Below the pieces are notes generated by a model. The model was not told the origin of the DNA, did no database searches, and saw nothing but the letters and a program-made list of their open reading frames with translations. From assembly GCA_936432065.2 (NCBI GenBank), contig OW386287.2, positions 92,671,688 through 92,735,687 of the forward strand: a stretch of 64,000 bases of DNA. Direction: 5' to 3'. Position 1 is the stretch's first letter, and each line of letters begins with the position of its first letter. The stretch is from Rutpela maculata (lineage: Eukaryota; Arthropoda; Insecta; Coleoptera; Cerambycidae). A program made the translations under genes and the position numbers. Positions 1-10,618 of this stretch are shown here, one piece after another.

Positions 1-7
1 TAATAAT

Positions 8-19
8 CAATTAATAGCC
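8..19. repeat. Target-site duplication, left copy
   Basis: The 12-mer CAATTAATAGCC occurs here and again at 1948-1959, immediately outside the palindromic element at 20-1947. Both copies lie in the same reading frame of LINE ORF1 (Gln-Leu-Ile-Ala), and positions 2-7 add two Asn codons in that frame. This is direct evidence that the palindromic element inserted into the LINE coding sequence. Confidence 0.85.
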
Positions 20-566
20 ATGATTAGAGAATATTATTTAGGTATTATGCAAATCACAACTTACACACTTTTTTATTTATTATGAAAATACCTACTTTCT
101 GTATATTGTTGCCCTAATCTGGGCACGCTAATATACTAGTTAGGTAAATACTTTAAAACACTTATTATTTCAGAACCAATCAAAACAACTACTCTCCTAG
201 CTAATACTGACGAAGTATTGAATTACATGATAGGATTCTTAGCATTTTAAAGAAAAAAATATTGAAAATACTTAAATCATTTATTTACATTTAGTCATTC
301 ACACTTTTTTTTATTTAATATGAAATTATCTACTTTCTGTATATTGGTACCTTAACCGGGTCACGCTAATATACTACTTAGGAAAACACTTTAAAACACT
401 CATTATTGGAAAACCAATCAAAACAACTACTCTTCTAGCTAATACTGGCGAAGTATTGAATTACATGATAGGATTCCTGGCATTTTAAGACAAAAAAATA
501 TATTGAAAATACTTAAATTATTTATTGAAATTCAGTCATTCACAACAATTATTACTGAACCTTACA

Positions 567-635
567 TTCTATTTCAACTCTAGAAAAGTTGTACGTTTTT
601 TCGAACTCGTTAGTTCTCATCAGTAGAGTATAGAA
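567..635 (-). ncRNA. Type I hammerhead ribozyme (minus copy)
   Basis: On the minus strand the conserved core CTGATGA (rc at 617-623) is followed by a 4-bp stem II (GAAC/GTTC) with a 6-nt loop, then GAAA. A short A-U stem III (596-599 with 584-587) has an 8-nt loop. C at 583 is the expected cleavage nucleotide, followed by stem I TAGAGT/ACTCTA (577-582 with 624-629). A 4-nt bulge (573-576) and a distal helix (567-572 with 630-635) complete the fold. It differs from the plus copy only in a shorter stem III loop. Confidence 0.8.
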
Positions 636-1291
636 ACATTCATTCATTATTTACAAGCCTACTCTTGATTTATTTTTTACAATTAATTATTTTTTTATTT
701 ATTTGCTTTTATCATGATTAGAGAATATTATTTAGGTATTATGCAAATCACAACTTACACACTTTTTTATTTATTATGAAAATACCTACTTTCTGTATAT
801 TGTTGCCCTAATCTGGGCACGCTAATATACTAGTTAGGTAAATACTTTAAAACACTTATTATTGGAGAACCAATCAAAACAACTACTCTCCTAGCTAATA
901 CTGACGAAGTATTGAATTACATGATAGGATTCTTAGCATTTTAAAGAAAAAAATATTGAAAATACTTAAATCATTTATTTACATTTAGTCATTCACACTT
1001 TTTTTTATTTAATATGAAATTATCTACTTTCTGTATATTGGTACCTTAACCGGGTCACGCTAATATACTACTTAGGAAAACACTTTAAAACACTCATTAT
1101 TGGAAAACCAATCAAAACAACTACTCTTCTACAGAAAGTAGGTATTTTCATAATAAATAAAAAAGTGTGTAAGTTGTGATTTGCATAATACCTAAATAAT
1201 ATTCTCTAATCATGATAAAAGCAAATAAATAAAAAAATAATTAATTGTAAAAAATAAATCAAGAGTAGGCTTGTAAATAATGAATGAATGT

Positions 1292-1362
1292 TTCTATACT
1301 CTACTGATGAGAACTAACGAGTTCGAAAAAACTTGTACAACTTTTCTAGAGTTGAAATAGAA
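1292..1362 (+). ncRNA. Type I hammerhead ribozyme (plus copy)
   Basis: Seen: distal stem I 1292-1297 pairs with 1357-1362. Proximal stem I 1298-1303 pairs with 1347-1352, and a TGAA bulge sits at 1353-1356. Core CTGATGA is at 1304-1310. Stem II is GAAC 1311-1314 / GTTC 1321-1324 with loop TAACGA. GAA(A) is at 1325-1328. Stem III is four A-U pairs, 1328-1331 with 1342-1345. H17 is C1346, so self-cleavage is predicted between 1346 and 1347. All invariant core positions are present. The side bulge in stem I opposite loop II is where natural hammerheads make their activating loop-loop contact. The short stem III matches animal hammerheads that work best as dimers. Confidence 0.85.
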
Positions 1363-1947
1363 TGTAAGGTTCAGTAATAATTGTTGTGAATGACTGAATT
1401 TCAATAAATAATTTAAGTATTTTCAATATATTTTTTTGTCTTAAAATGCCAGGAATCCTATCATGTAATTCAATACTTCGCCAGTATTAGCTAGAAGAGT
1501 AGTTGTTTTGATTGGTTTTCCAATAATGAGTGTTTTAAAGTGTTTTCCTAAGTAGTATATTAGCGTGACCCGGTTAAGGTACCAATATACAGAAAGTAGA
1601 TAATTTCATATTAAATAAAAAAAAGTGTGAATGACTAAATGTAAATAAATGATTTAAGTATTTTCAATATTTTTTTCTTTAAAATGCTAAGAATCCTATC
1701 ATGTAATTCAATACTTCGTCAGTATTAGCTAGGAGAGTAGTTGTTTTGATTGGTTCTCCAATAATAAGTGTTTTAAAGTATTTACCTAACTAGTATATTA
1801 GCGTGCCCAGATTAGGGCAACAATATACAGAAAGTAGGTATTTTCATAATAAATAAAAAAGTGTGTAAGTTGTGATTTGCATAATACCTAAATAATATTC
1901 TCTAATCATGATAAAAGCAAATAAATAAAAAAATAATTAATTGTAAA

Positions 1948-1959
1948 CAATTAATAGCC
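1948..1959. repeat. Target-site duplication, right copy
   Basis: Second copy of CAATTAATAGCC (first at 8-19). It abuts the 3' end of the palindromic element and continues in frame into LINE ORF1 (Tyr-Ile-Pro-Asn follows). Confidence 0.85.
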
Positions 1960-2949
1960 TATATACCTAAATTATATACCCATAAAAAAGGTGTTATAAA
2001 AATGGTAGACACATATTTTGATGAAGAATACCTTAAAAAACATATAATATGCAATAATGAGGTTATAGAAGTGCAGAGAATGAAACGTAAAATTATTGAA
2101 ACAGACGGCACAACCAAATATGTACGTAGACAAATCATTGTTGTCACATTTTTGGGTAATTCCTTACCACAATGTGTACAAATCAATTTGGTAAATTCTA
2201 CAGTCGAGCCTTATATTCATCCTGTGATACAATGCTACAAGTGCTTGAGATACGGTCACACAACTAAGTTATGTAAGGGTCAAAACAGATGTAGGAAGTG
2301 TACAAAACCCCACGAGGAAAATATGAGTTGTGACAGTGACGCCCTCTTATGTATACATTGTAAAAGCGTGGAGCATGGCTCAATTTCAAAAAAATGTCCA
2401 GTATATATTACACAATATAATATCAAAAAAATCATGGGAGCAGAAAACACATCATTTAAAGAAGCACAGACTTTAGCTAATAATCCATTATATGCAAAGG
2501 TATCCACAAACAATAGATTCTCTTAACTGTATGATATGAACAACTTCCCTTCATTACCAACTACCCAACCTACAGAAAAAATCACCCAATCCACTAGTAT
2601 ACAACGTCCCTCCACCCAGTCATCACAATTACGTAAAAAACGTAAAGCTACATCCCCCCCCACAACACCAATCCGAGAAATCCCCCCTCCAAGAAGGGAC
2701 ACCTCTAAATCCCAACCCATAATTCCAAATCCATATCGTGAAGAATTTATGCAATACAGGGAAAGACTGATCTGTCAAATTTCATCATATATAAATAATG
2801 TAATAAGAAACATAAATGATTCTATACAACATAAAACACCATTTCACGTAGACTCGGAATTAAATATTAGGGAGAGTATATCCTCGATACTTAGTCAAGG
2901 TAATAACCCAGAAGTAATCTCTTTAAGCGATAATGAATCAACGTACTAA
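1960..2949 (+). pseudogene. LINE ORF1, zinc-knuckle RNA-binding protein (broken)
   Basis: The frame is open leftward through the target duplication, so ATG 2002 is internal, not the true start. The N-terminal part (ending in a KKGVIK-type motif) resembles the ssDNA/RNA-binding region of LINE ORF1 proteins. Three CCHC-type knuckles follow at about 2233-2400: CYKCLRYGHTTKLC, CRKCTKPHEENMSC and CIHCKSVEHGSISKKC. A TAA at 2524-2526 breaks the frame. The same frame then continues through a Pro/Ser/Thr-rich tail to TAA 2947-2949, overlapping the ORF2 start by 17 bases. ORF1 proteins bind the element RNA and help target-primed reverse transcription. Confidence 0.8.
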
Positions 2950-5900
2950 AGGTACAATTAAAATATTGCAGTGGAACGCTAGATCTTTAGTCGCAAATAA
3001 ACCAAACCTAATAAACTTTCCATGTGATAATCCGGTAGACATAATTGTTGACTCGGAAACCTGGATAAAACCTACATATAAATTAAATATACATGGTTTC
3101 AATTCTATTAAAAAAAACAGAGATGACGGCAAAGGAGGCGTAGCCATCTTTGTGTCTCAAAATATCTCATTCTCTAGGCTAAACTTAAATGATAACTTTA
3201 ATAAAGCTATCGAAATCTGTGCAATACATCTAAACCAACATAACTTAAACATAGTATCTCTATATAAACCGCCCAATATCCAAGTTACCACACGTGACTG
3301 GGAAAATTTATTTACTCAGTTTACTTCGTCAACAATTTTTTGTGGCAATTACAACTGTCATCACACCGTATGGGGATCACATGTCGACACAAATTTCGGC
3401 ACTAGATTAATTGAAGCCATCGATAATTGTAATTTAATTGTGATTAACGATGGTTCTCCCACCAGAGTTACCACATTCAATCAGCAACCATCGGCTGTCG
3501 ATCTAACTATAGGTACACCGGACGTAATAAGTAAATTTAATTGGAAAGTCTTACCTGATCCAATGGGATCGGACCATTACCCCATACTATTAGATTCTAA
3601 CTTGCACATGGAACCCACTCCTATAAAACCATCCTCTAGATGGAGGGACAGCAATGCTGATTGGCCCCTATTCCAAACACAAATTGATAAAGATATCGAT
3701 ACCTATCCTATATCCTTAAATAACATAGAACAATTTATGTACCTTACAAATACAATCAGCAACGCTGCCAACCTCGCAATTCCACTTAAAAGACCGTTTA
3801 CGTCCTCTACATCCCGGCCCATCTGGTGGGATGATGAATGCACTAGGGCAGTCAACGCACGAAAATCAGCATTAAATGAGTACAAGAATTTGGCCAATCT
3901 GGAAAACTACTTAAATTATAAAAATAAGGAAGCCCTAACTAAACTAACCTTTAAAAATAAATATAGAAATTGTTGGGTTAACTTTATAAACAAATTGAAT
4001 AAAAACAGTTCGCCATCAGAGATATGGGGATTCATAAAAAAAATAACAAATAAAAATTTTGAACCTGAAAAACATCCTCTATCGAAGAATTACTAAAAAA
4101 TTTTGCACCAGATTTCGTGGAAAATCAAAAGCCAATAGAACAAATACATAATCCCAACGGAAATTTTTTAGACAAAGATTTCACAATTAGTGAATTCAAC
4201 GCCGCAATCGCAGACGTCCGTTACTCATCTCCTGGGAAAGACAGCTTTACCTACCGAATGATTGAAAATCTCCCTAACTCAGCTAAATTACTGTTATTGA
4301 ATATATACAATGAGTGGTGGCTGAGAGGTAACCTTGTTGAAGAACTCAAAGAAATCATTATCTGTGTAATTTTAAAGCCTAATAAAGACAGTAATCTAGC
4401 AACCTCATATAGGCCCATATCACTCATGTCTTGTCTTACCAAGACATTCGAGAGAATGATTAAGACAAGGCTAGAGTGGTATTTTGAATATAGATCACTC
4501 CTCCCCAGTACTAATTTGGATTTCGTAGAGGAATTGGTACAATCGACGCTCTTTCACAACTGGTTACTGATGTGCAATGTACACTTTCCCATAATAACTA
4601 TTTGGCCTGCCTGTTTGTTGATATAAAAGGAGCTTATGATGCTGTTGACTTGAACGTACTAAAAACCAAATTAACAGAATATGGTATTAACTATAATATA
4701 GCAAATGCCATAACAGAGCTTTATAAGAATCGGACTGTTTTTATAAAAGACCATAACAACACTCTACATGGGCCCAGAACGGTATCCTCGGGATTACCCC
4801 AGGGTTCAGTTCTCAGCCCACTTTTATTTAATATTTATACAGCAGGATTGCATGACATTTTTGATGTTTCAATTAAAAGTATTCAGTATGCGGACGATAT
4901 CTGTATATACACAATCCAAAAATCATATGCAGAATGTGTTACTGACCTGAGATATATGGTATATTGCCTAAAACAATGGATAGAGGAACATAACTTCAGC
5001 ATTTCAGCTGAAAAATCTGCTATTATGTTCTTTACAAGACATAGGTTACAAAATATTAATGCATTAAATATATGCGGTTTAAATATACCTATTGTCAAAC
5101 AATATAAATACCTAGGCATAATACTTGACCCTAAACTTCTATGGACGAAACACATTAACTACGTCCAAAATAAGTGCCAAAAAGGCATTAATATGTTAAA
5201 ATGTGTATCCAAGACTAGAAGGGGAGCTGATCCATTAATATCATTAATGTTCTACAGGTCATACATACGTTCAATAATAGATTACGGTTGTGTACTATAC
5301 GGCTCAGCGTCTAATTCGAATTTGCTAATTATAGACCGTATTCAATTTAAAGCCATACGAATAAGCATTGGTGCAATGCAATCATCACCTTGTCACGCAA
5401 TCCTAGCTGAGGCTCAGGAACCGCCACTAAAACTAAGAAGACAGTTTTTAGGCGACAAAGCCCTAATTAAAATCAGAACCATCAACCTCAATAATTTACT
5501 AAATAGTATAAATACACTTAATTTCGAGGATCTGACTAACAAGTATTGGAATCATAGAAACAGTCCGCCACTTGTAAAAGCCTTTCAAGACACCATTATC
5601 CACGAAAATACGATAAGTAAAAGAGACACAAAAACATACCCAATATTTCAACTAGAATATAATGCATTGATGTTCAAACCAACTGTCATATATCCTTCAT
5701 ACAGCGATTTTGCATCTATTAATAACAATATTGTAAACGCAATTATCAGCAATTACAGTGAAAGACTGACAATATTTACTGATGGGTCAAAGTCACATGA
5801 TGGTACGGGATGTGCATTTTATATAGTCAACAACAAGATGTCTTTCAGCTACCACCTACATAAATACGCCTCAATTTATACAGCTGAAGCGTATGCCATA

Positions 5901-6641
5901 GAACAGGCTTTAACGTGGACATATGAAAACTGGGATAGAGATTCAATCATTCTATCGGACTCTAAATCCGTTTTGCAAGCAATTGAAGGTCCTATTCACA
6001 AGAATTACAAACACGGCCTAATATGCAACATAAAAAACTTGCTTCACAAGTTACATAAAAAAAGGAGGAATGTCACCTTTATCTGGGTGAAGGGTCATGC
6101 AGGAATTATTGGAAACGAAATAGCCGACAAGAAGGCCAAAGAATCTACAAACAGTCCAGAAATATTAAACGTGGTTAGCATATATGATTTATTTAGTATC
6201 TCGAAATCTAAAATTCGTGAAAAATGGCAAACAGAATGGTTATCTTACGTCAGATCCTCAAATAACTCATATACGCTTATCCATCCCAATTTACCGCACA
6301 GCATTAATATTCCACATATATTTCAGTATAACGTACCAAAGAGTTACTTGACTACTATAACAAGACTTAAACTAGGTCATGCAAAAATACCAAGTCATTT
6401 GAGAAAAATCGGAATTATTAATTCACAAATATGCAGCTGTGACAACAATTCAGTCGCCGATTTAAATCATATCTTTTTCGCTTGTAGAAATCATAGTGAC
6501 GCAATTTCAGAATTCATGTCCTTCCTAGTTAATATAAATATACAATTTCCCATCAACTTGACAACACTGCTATGCAGCTACAACAAAGATGTATTTGACA
6601 GTTTAGTAAAATTCCTTGGTAAAGTTAAAATGAGTATTTAA
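2933..6641 (+). pseudogene. LINE ORF2: endonuclease, RT, RNase H (broken)
   Basis: Start ATG 2933 overlaps ORF1. The APE-type endonuclease has ILQWNARSL, SETW, GGVAIFV and GSDHYPI. The usual GDFN box reads GNYN (about 3343-3354), replacing a catalytic Asp with Asn. A frameshift near 4078 and a second near 4515 (consistent with loss of one base) split the RT. The fingers motif SYRPISLMS, the palm FVDIKGAYD, GLPQGSVLSPLLFNIY and YADD (about 4887) are otherwise intact. RNase H (about 5770-6150) keeps its acidic residues in TDGS, AEAYAIEQAL, SDSKS and GNEIAD. A final CxC...H...C knuckle lies at about 6433-6492. The product would nick target DNA and copy the RNA in place. Only the 3' half (4572-6641) is a long open frame. 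Confidence 0.85.
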
Positions 6642-6805
6642 AGCACTCCTATAACTCTAGAAAAGATTCTGTGGCTGATGGAATCCTCCAATGCCAAACT
6701 TCACACACACACACACATAATATTGTAAGTTCAGATAATTTTTATTTATTTTTATCCTGTTCCACCGCATTAATAAAACTGTAACTGTTATATGTTATAG
6801 TTATA

Positions 6806-7964
6806 GTTTAAATACATATTATATCAAAATATGGAAACAGTGTCAAACAGGGTAGTCTCCCTTCAGGCCATTGAAAAAATATATTAATTTTTTTTTAATG
6901 CATAAAATCATCGTAGAAGAGTAATATTTTTTAAAATAAACTATCCCGCCAAATTACAAAGCGATCCGTCAAATAGGAAGTGAGAAAAAAAAAACATTTA
7001 GAGGTAAATTATTTTTTTTTCCACCCCATGCAGAGTCCACGAGCTTAAAACTTTGTAAGACAGTAAGCATGCGAGACATCTTATGGAAGCCATTTTAGTT
7101 CGGTAGGTGCGGGGGCACTTTTTACATTGCTACCCGCTCATACTCTTTGATGGTATGTATGATATTGTCACTTAAAGAGGATACAATAGAGAAATTTTAA
7201 TGTTGTAAGACTTCGAAAATCGACACTTTTAATTACCATTACAATTTTTTTCTAATAAATGTCATTTTTTTTATAGGGCGACAGAAACTTTTTTTTTGTT
7301 GGAAGTTCATGTATTTCGGATAAAGAAAAAAAATCAGAATATCAAAAGTTAAATTTAGTACGTAATACTTAAATAAATGATGAAATATGGAGATTTTTTA
7401 AAAAAAGTACAAAATCGGCAATATAAAAAAAACCGTAGCATTTTTCATATACTTATGTTTGGTCATAATGCCTCTACCTCCTGTTCAGGGTCATCATTGC
7501 CTTACCAAACACCCTGTACATAAGAGAAGCTAAGGTCCCAAAAAAATTTTTGGCGTTACCACTCCACTCCATTATTAAAAGGGGTGAAAACAATAAAATT
7601 GTGATTTAGTGTGTGTACAAGAACCAAAGGACTCAACAATTTTTCTCACTTTATCCACCCCCCGTACTACCTCCTTACCACCACCACCGCAATGAAAATC
7701 GCTCCTAATATTATTATTGGAACGTGGCATTTAACTATATACAAAATTTATGAAAAAAATTGTATATGGTTGTATTGCTTAGAGCAATGGGAAGTACATG
7801 AAACTATTTTAAAGATTATATATACACCATTTATGATTTTTTAAATATTTACAATAAAACGAAAATAAACGCATATTTCCCTCTCACTCTGCAAAATCCT
7901 ATCCTTAATATGATTTTATGGCACACTGATCATAGAAATTTATATTGGTTTTTAAAGAGTTATA
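6806..7964. other. AT-rich stretch without recognised genes
   Basis: No coding frame with recognisable motifs was found. There are homopolymer A/T runs and one phrase typical of dispersed insect repeats (ACACCCTGTAC near 7508). Probably decayed repeat and non-coding DNA of the carboxylesterase locus. Confidence 0.5.
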
Positions 7965-8313
7965 TACCGGGCGATTCAGACGATCTTGTAACTTTTGAAT
8001 GGGCGAATGGGTTCCTTTCAAATTTAGTTTAGTAATATGGGATGAAATCTCCAACTATATTATGTATAGAACCAAAATGGCCGACTTCCTGTTTCGATGC
8101 AATTTACATGAAAATCAAATTTTTAAATGGGACAACCTGTATATTATTGCATATTTGGATCCTGCTGGCTAAAATACATATGATCTGATCCTCATATATT
8201 ATTGTGATTTTCAAAAAAATATTTACAAAAAAAAAATATATTTTTATTATTTATTTAATCATAAATTTAGTACAAAGAGAAGGTGACATTATGCATATCA
8301 TTTTCTTCGCAAT

Positions 8314-9437
8314 TTAACACGTTGACTGCCATACGGGTTAAGACAAATTTCTCATAAGGCGCCAACCGGTAGCGTTTAACCGTTTAACCAAATAAAATAT
8401 CCTCCCCAGGCCATGAATATCATCGGCTAATACACTATGAATTAGGAAGTTTTCTATTTTAGAAATATCATATACATTCAACCTCATTTAGTAGTCTTTC
8501 AGATAACTCGAGAGATAACTAGTCAAACAAAAAAAAAATATCTCGATATCTGAAAAACTCACGAACTTATTCAATTTCTTATTTGAATACTTCGCCTCGG
8601 CTGAAGTCCACCGTGACGTCACAATACACAACGCGCTGACTTGCCTTGCCGGCGGCGCGCCGTATGTTCCATTTATTTAGTGTGTGTGCTCAATTTTCTG
8701 AAATGTCACAAAATGTCACTTTTGATTCGTTCTTGCCGAGTCGAATTTTCGAATTTCGCCGTGCAATTTACGATCAGGTTTATCTGGAAGACTTCCTCTT
8801 TACGTCGCGACATCATACGGCCGTCCCAATGGTGTTTTTCGAAAAATATGAACGTGCCAAAATTGCATATTTTAGCAATTTTTTCGGCTCTCAAATGCAA
8901 GCTGGCTATAAACTGCTGGTGCCTGCCAGCGAGTATAAAGGTGCCCGCCCCCGCTCGCTGTTGGCGGAATCATGTATTATGACGTAATCGAGCCTCAGCC
9001 CAGATGATCGCAGCATTTTAAACTTGGAAGGACCCTAACTTTTTTATTTATAGAGATAATTTTAAAAAAAAATTACAGATATTTTTTAGATTTTTACGAC
9101 TATTTATTACGAGAAAATGAGAAAAATGGAAACTTCCTAATTGACAGACAATATTTTGAAAAAAAAACTGCAAAAAAAAAACGTCAAAAGGTCTCGGTCC
9201 TTTACTATGCCATCTCGGTCTATTTATAACGACAGAAGTGTGCTGGACCGAGTCGCTGGGAGATTCCGAGATCCCGAAAAGATCCAAAAGATCCAGAGAT
9301 CCCGAAAACATGACTCGGTCTTATAGACCGAGTCGGCCCACAGGGCAAATATAAGTACTCGGTCTTGTGGACCGGGCTGGCCTCATAGACAATGAAAACC
9401 TCGGTCATATAGACCGAGATGGCAGTCAATGTGTTAA
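8314..9437. mobile_element. piggyBac-like MITE with TTAA target duplication
   Basis: TTAA at 8314-8317 and 9434-9437 flank near-identical 15-bp terminal inverted repeats (CACGTTGACTGCCAT left; one mismatch on the right). A TTAA duplication is the hallmark of the piggyBac superfamily. The 1.1-kb interior has no piggyBac transposase. It contains a GC- and CpG-richer segment (about 8590-9000) with two overlapping + strand frames of 113 codons (8641-8982 and 8646-8987) that I do not recognise, and a series of small hairpins at 9190-9425. Confidence 0.7.
9190..9425. repeat. Repeated CTCGGTC/GACCGAG hairpins
   Basis: The palindromic motif CTCGGTC ... GACCGAG recurs about every 50-60 bp near the right end of the piggyBac-like element (about 9205-9260, 9313-9333, 9359-9375, 9400-9419). 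Each copy could form a 7-bp stem with a TTATA-like loop. Subterminal repeats of this kind are usual transposase-binding candidates; that role is inferred. Confidence 0.7.
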
Positions 9438-9938
9438 AGATCTAATTGAGTAACAGGTTGCTCCATGGGGGTTCCATTTAAAAAGAAATAGTTTTCGTTA
9501 AAAAACCAATATTGTTGAACTTAATGATGAATAAATCGTGTTTAATGTCATTATCTGAAGAGATGATATTTTAAAAGTACTTTCAGACTGATTTTTAACA
9601 ATTTTGGCAAAATTGCGGCCATCTCTATGATTAAAACTAAAAATTAAAAAAACCTATATTTTGTGGAAATCAAAATAATATTTGAGGGTCAGATCATATG
9701 TATTTTGGCCAGCAGCATGCAAATATGTAAGAATATACAGGTAGTCCGATTTAAAAATTTGATTTTTATGTCAATTGCACCGAAACCGGAAGTCGGCCAT
9801 TTTGGTTCTTTACATCATATAGGTAATTGGAAACTTCATCCCATATCACCATACCAAATTTGAAAAGAGTCCATTCGCCCATTCAAGAGGTTCAAGTGTT
9901 CCTATCGGCTGAGCCATCCGGTATGTTCCTTTAAGTCC

Positions 9939-10221
9939 TCTTTGTCATTAGCAACGATCGGATTTTGGGTTTAATTTCAGTGGCGCACATAGGTATATAA
10001 AACTTTACATCAAGAAATATAATGTATGTTTGTTCTTTCTTACAACATAAATCGAAATTAAATGTAATACGAACATACCTTATGAGTTTTTCATTTATTT
10101 TGGCATAATAGAATACATGTATACATCATATGTACAACTAAAAATGTATGCATATTTTAATAAATCCTTATAACGACGCACCTGAAAATTAAACCCAAAT
10201 TCCGATCACGGGTCATTAGAC
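9939..10221. repeat. Small inverted-repeat element (MITE-like)
   Basis: The block at 9953-9981 (GATCGGATTTTGGGTTTAAT) is repeated inverted at 10179-10206. The outer TTTGTC...ATTA / TAAT...GACAAA letters also pair. About 280 bp with no coding potential. Confidence 0.6.
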
Positions 10222-10474
10222 AAAGTGTGAGAATTGATGCTGTTAGACGGGCCATACAGCGAAAGTGTAATTTACCAGATTTGTGAACATGATATAAATT
10301 CTACGCCAAAATAACCCAGATATTCTTATATATATACATTTTCTCTATTGTGCCAATTTCTGCGAGATAATGAATCCTCTAAACAATGTGTAACCTCGAC
10401 ATATGATTAATTTCTATACCAAAATCATTTTCATTACATCGTAACTCATTAATATGAATTAAATTTATTTATAG

Positions 10475-10618
10475 CCGCCTGAGCCTATTGATCCTTGGAA
10501 CGGGATATTGAATGCTACGGAAGTTCATGCAGTCTGTCCACAAAGAGATGTTTATAGAAGATCTTCAATGATAGAAGGTGATGAAGACTGTTTATATCTT
10601 AACGTATATACGCCTAAG
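10475..10618 (+). CDS. Carboxylesterase exon A (EDCLYLNVYTP motif)
   Basis: Bounded by acceptor TTTATTTATAG and donor AAG|GTAAAA; 48 codons, phase 0 at both ends. The translation starts PPEPIDPWNG and ends GDEDCLYLNVYTPK, the signature following the GIPYA...LRF block in type B carboxylesterases. The cysteine at about residue 21 and the Cys of EDCLYL are the usual first disulfide pair. It joins in frame to exon B 10.2 kb downstream. The preceding exon, which should end in ...LRFK, is not recognisable between 6.8 and 10.47 kb, so the gene begins upstream of the window. The likely role is ester hydrolysis (detoxification, hormone/odorant or dietary ester turnover); the substrate cannot be told. 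Confidence 0.9.

Larger units (their letters stand above)
20..1947. mobile_element. Palindromic Penelope-like/retrozyme-like element
   Basis: Seen: a 696-bp unit is complete in inverted orientation at 1252-1947. The forward arm has one copy lacking its first 38 bp (20-675) followed by the first 456 bp of another copy (676-1131). The reverse arm begins with the first ~120 bp of a unit, inverted (1132-1251). The unit itself holds two diverged ~240-bp subrepeats (about 60-310 and 310-545). The right end keeps a ~38-bp AT-rich extension that the left end lacks. A 12-bp duplication flanks the element, and a hammerhead ribozyme lies on each strand. Known: Penelope-like elements have terminal repeats in direct or inverted order, a 30-40 bp tail at one end, variable target duplications and hammerhead motifs. 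No reverse transcriptase is present, so this would be a non-autonomous derivative. A foldback DNA element or satellite fragment is the alternative. Confidence 0.6.
1960..6805 (+). mobile_element. RNase H-bearing LINE (I/LOA/R1-type), interrupted
   Basis: Non-LTR retrotransposon with two overlapping ORFs: a zinc-knuckle ORF1, then endonuclease, reverse transcriptase, RNase H and a C-terminal cysteine motif. The 5' part begins before the window, since its frame is open at position 2, and is separated from the rest by the palindromic element at 20-1947. After the ORF2 stop at 6641 the 3' UTR has an (AC)n tract at about 6699-6717. Short GTTATA-type repeats near 6785-6805 may be the 3' tail. RNase H excludes typical Jockey elements and points to the I, LOA or R1-like groups; the clade is inferred. 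Lesions (one stop, two frameshifts, a changed endonuclease residue) make this copy inactive. Confidence 0.85.
7965..9925. mobile_element. Foldback element with ~250-bp inverted arms
   Basis: The left arm (7965-8220, starting TACCGGGCGATTCAG) is matched in reverse complement by 9660-9925, ending near ATCCGGTA. Shared inner blocks include GAATGGGCGAATGG, CCGACTTCC and the GATCATATG region. The centre is occupied by a separate TTAA-flanked element (8314-9437), so this is a nested insertion. No transposase is visible. Confidence 0.75.

Noticed and set aside
2002..2526. LINE ORF1 as an intact 174-codon gene starting at ATG 2002.
   Set aside because: The frame is open upstream through the target duplication, and the same frame resumes after the TAA at 2524-2526. 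So both ends of this frame are artefacts of the insertion and a stop mutation.
8641..8987. Two overlapping 113-codon frames that looked like a possible horizontally acquired bacterial gene.
   Set aside because: They lie inside a TTAA-flanked MITE, lack known motifs, and the GC/CpG bias alone does not support a bacterial origin.
6811..10474. Search for the preceding esterase exon (GIPYA...LRFK).
   Set aside because: No frame with this block and a suitable donor site is visible; the exon is presumably upstream of the window.
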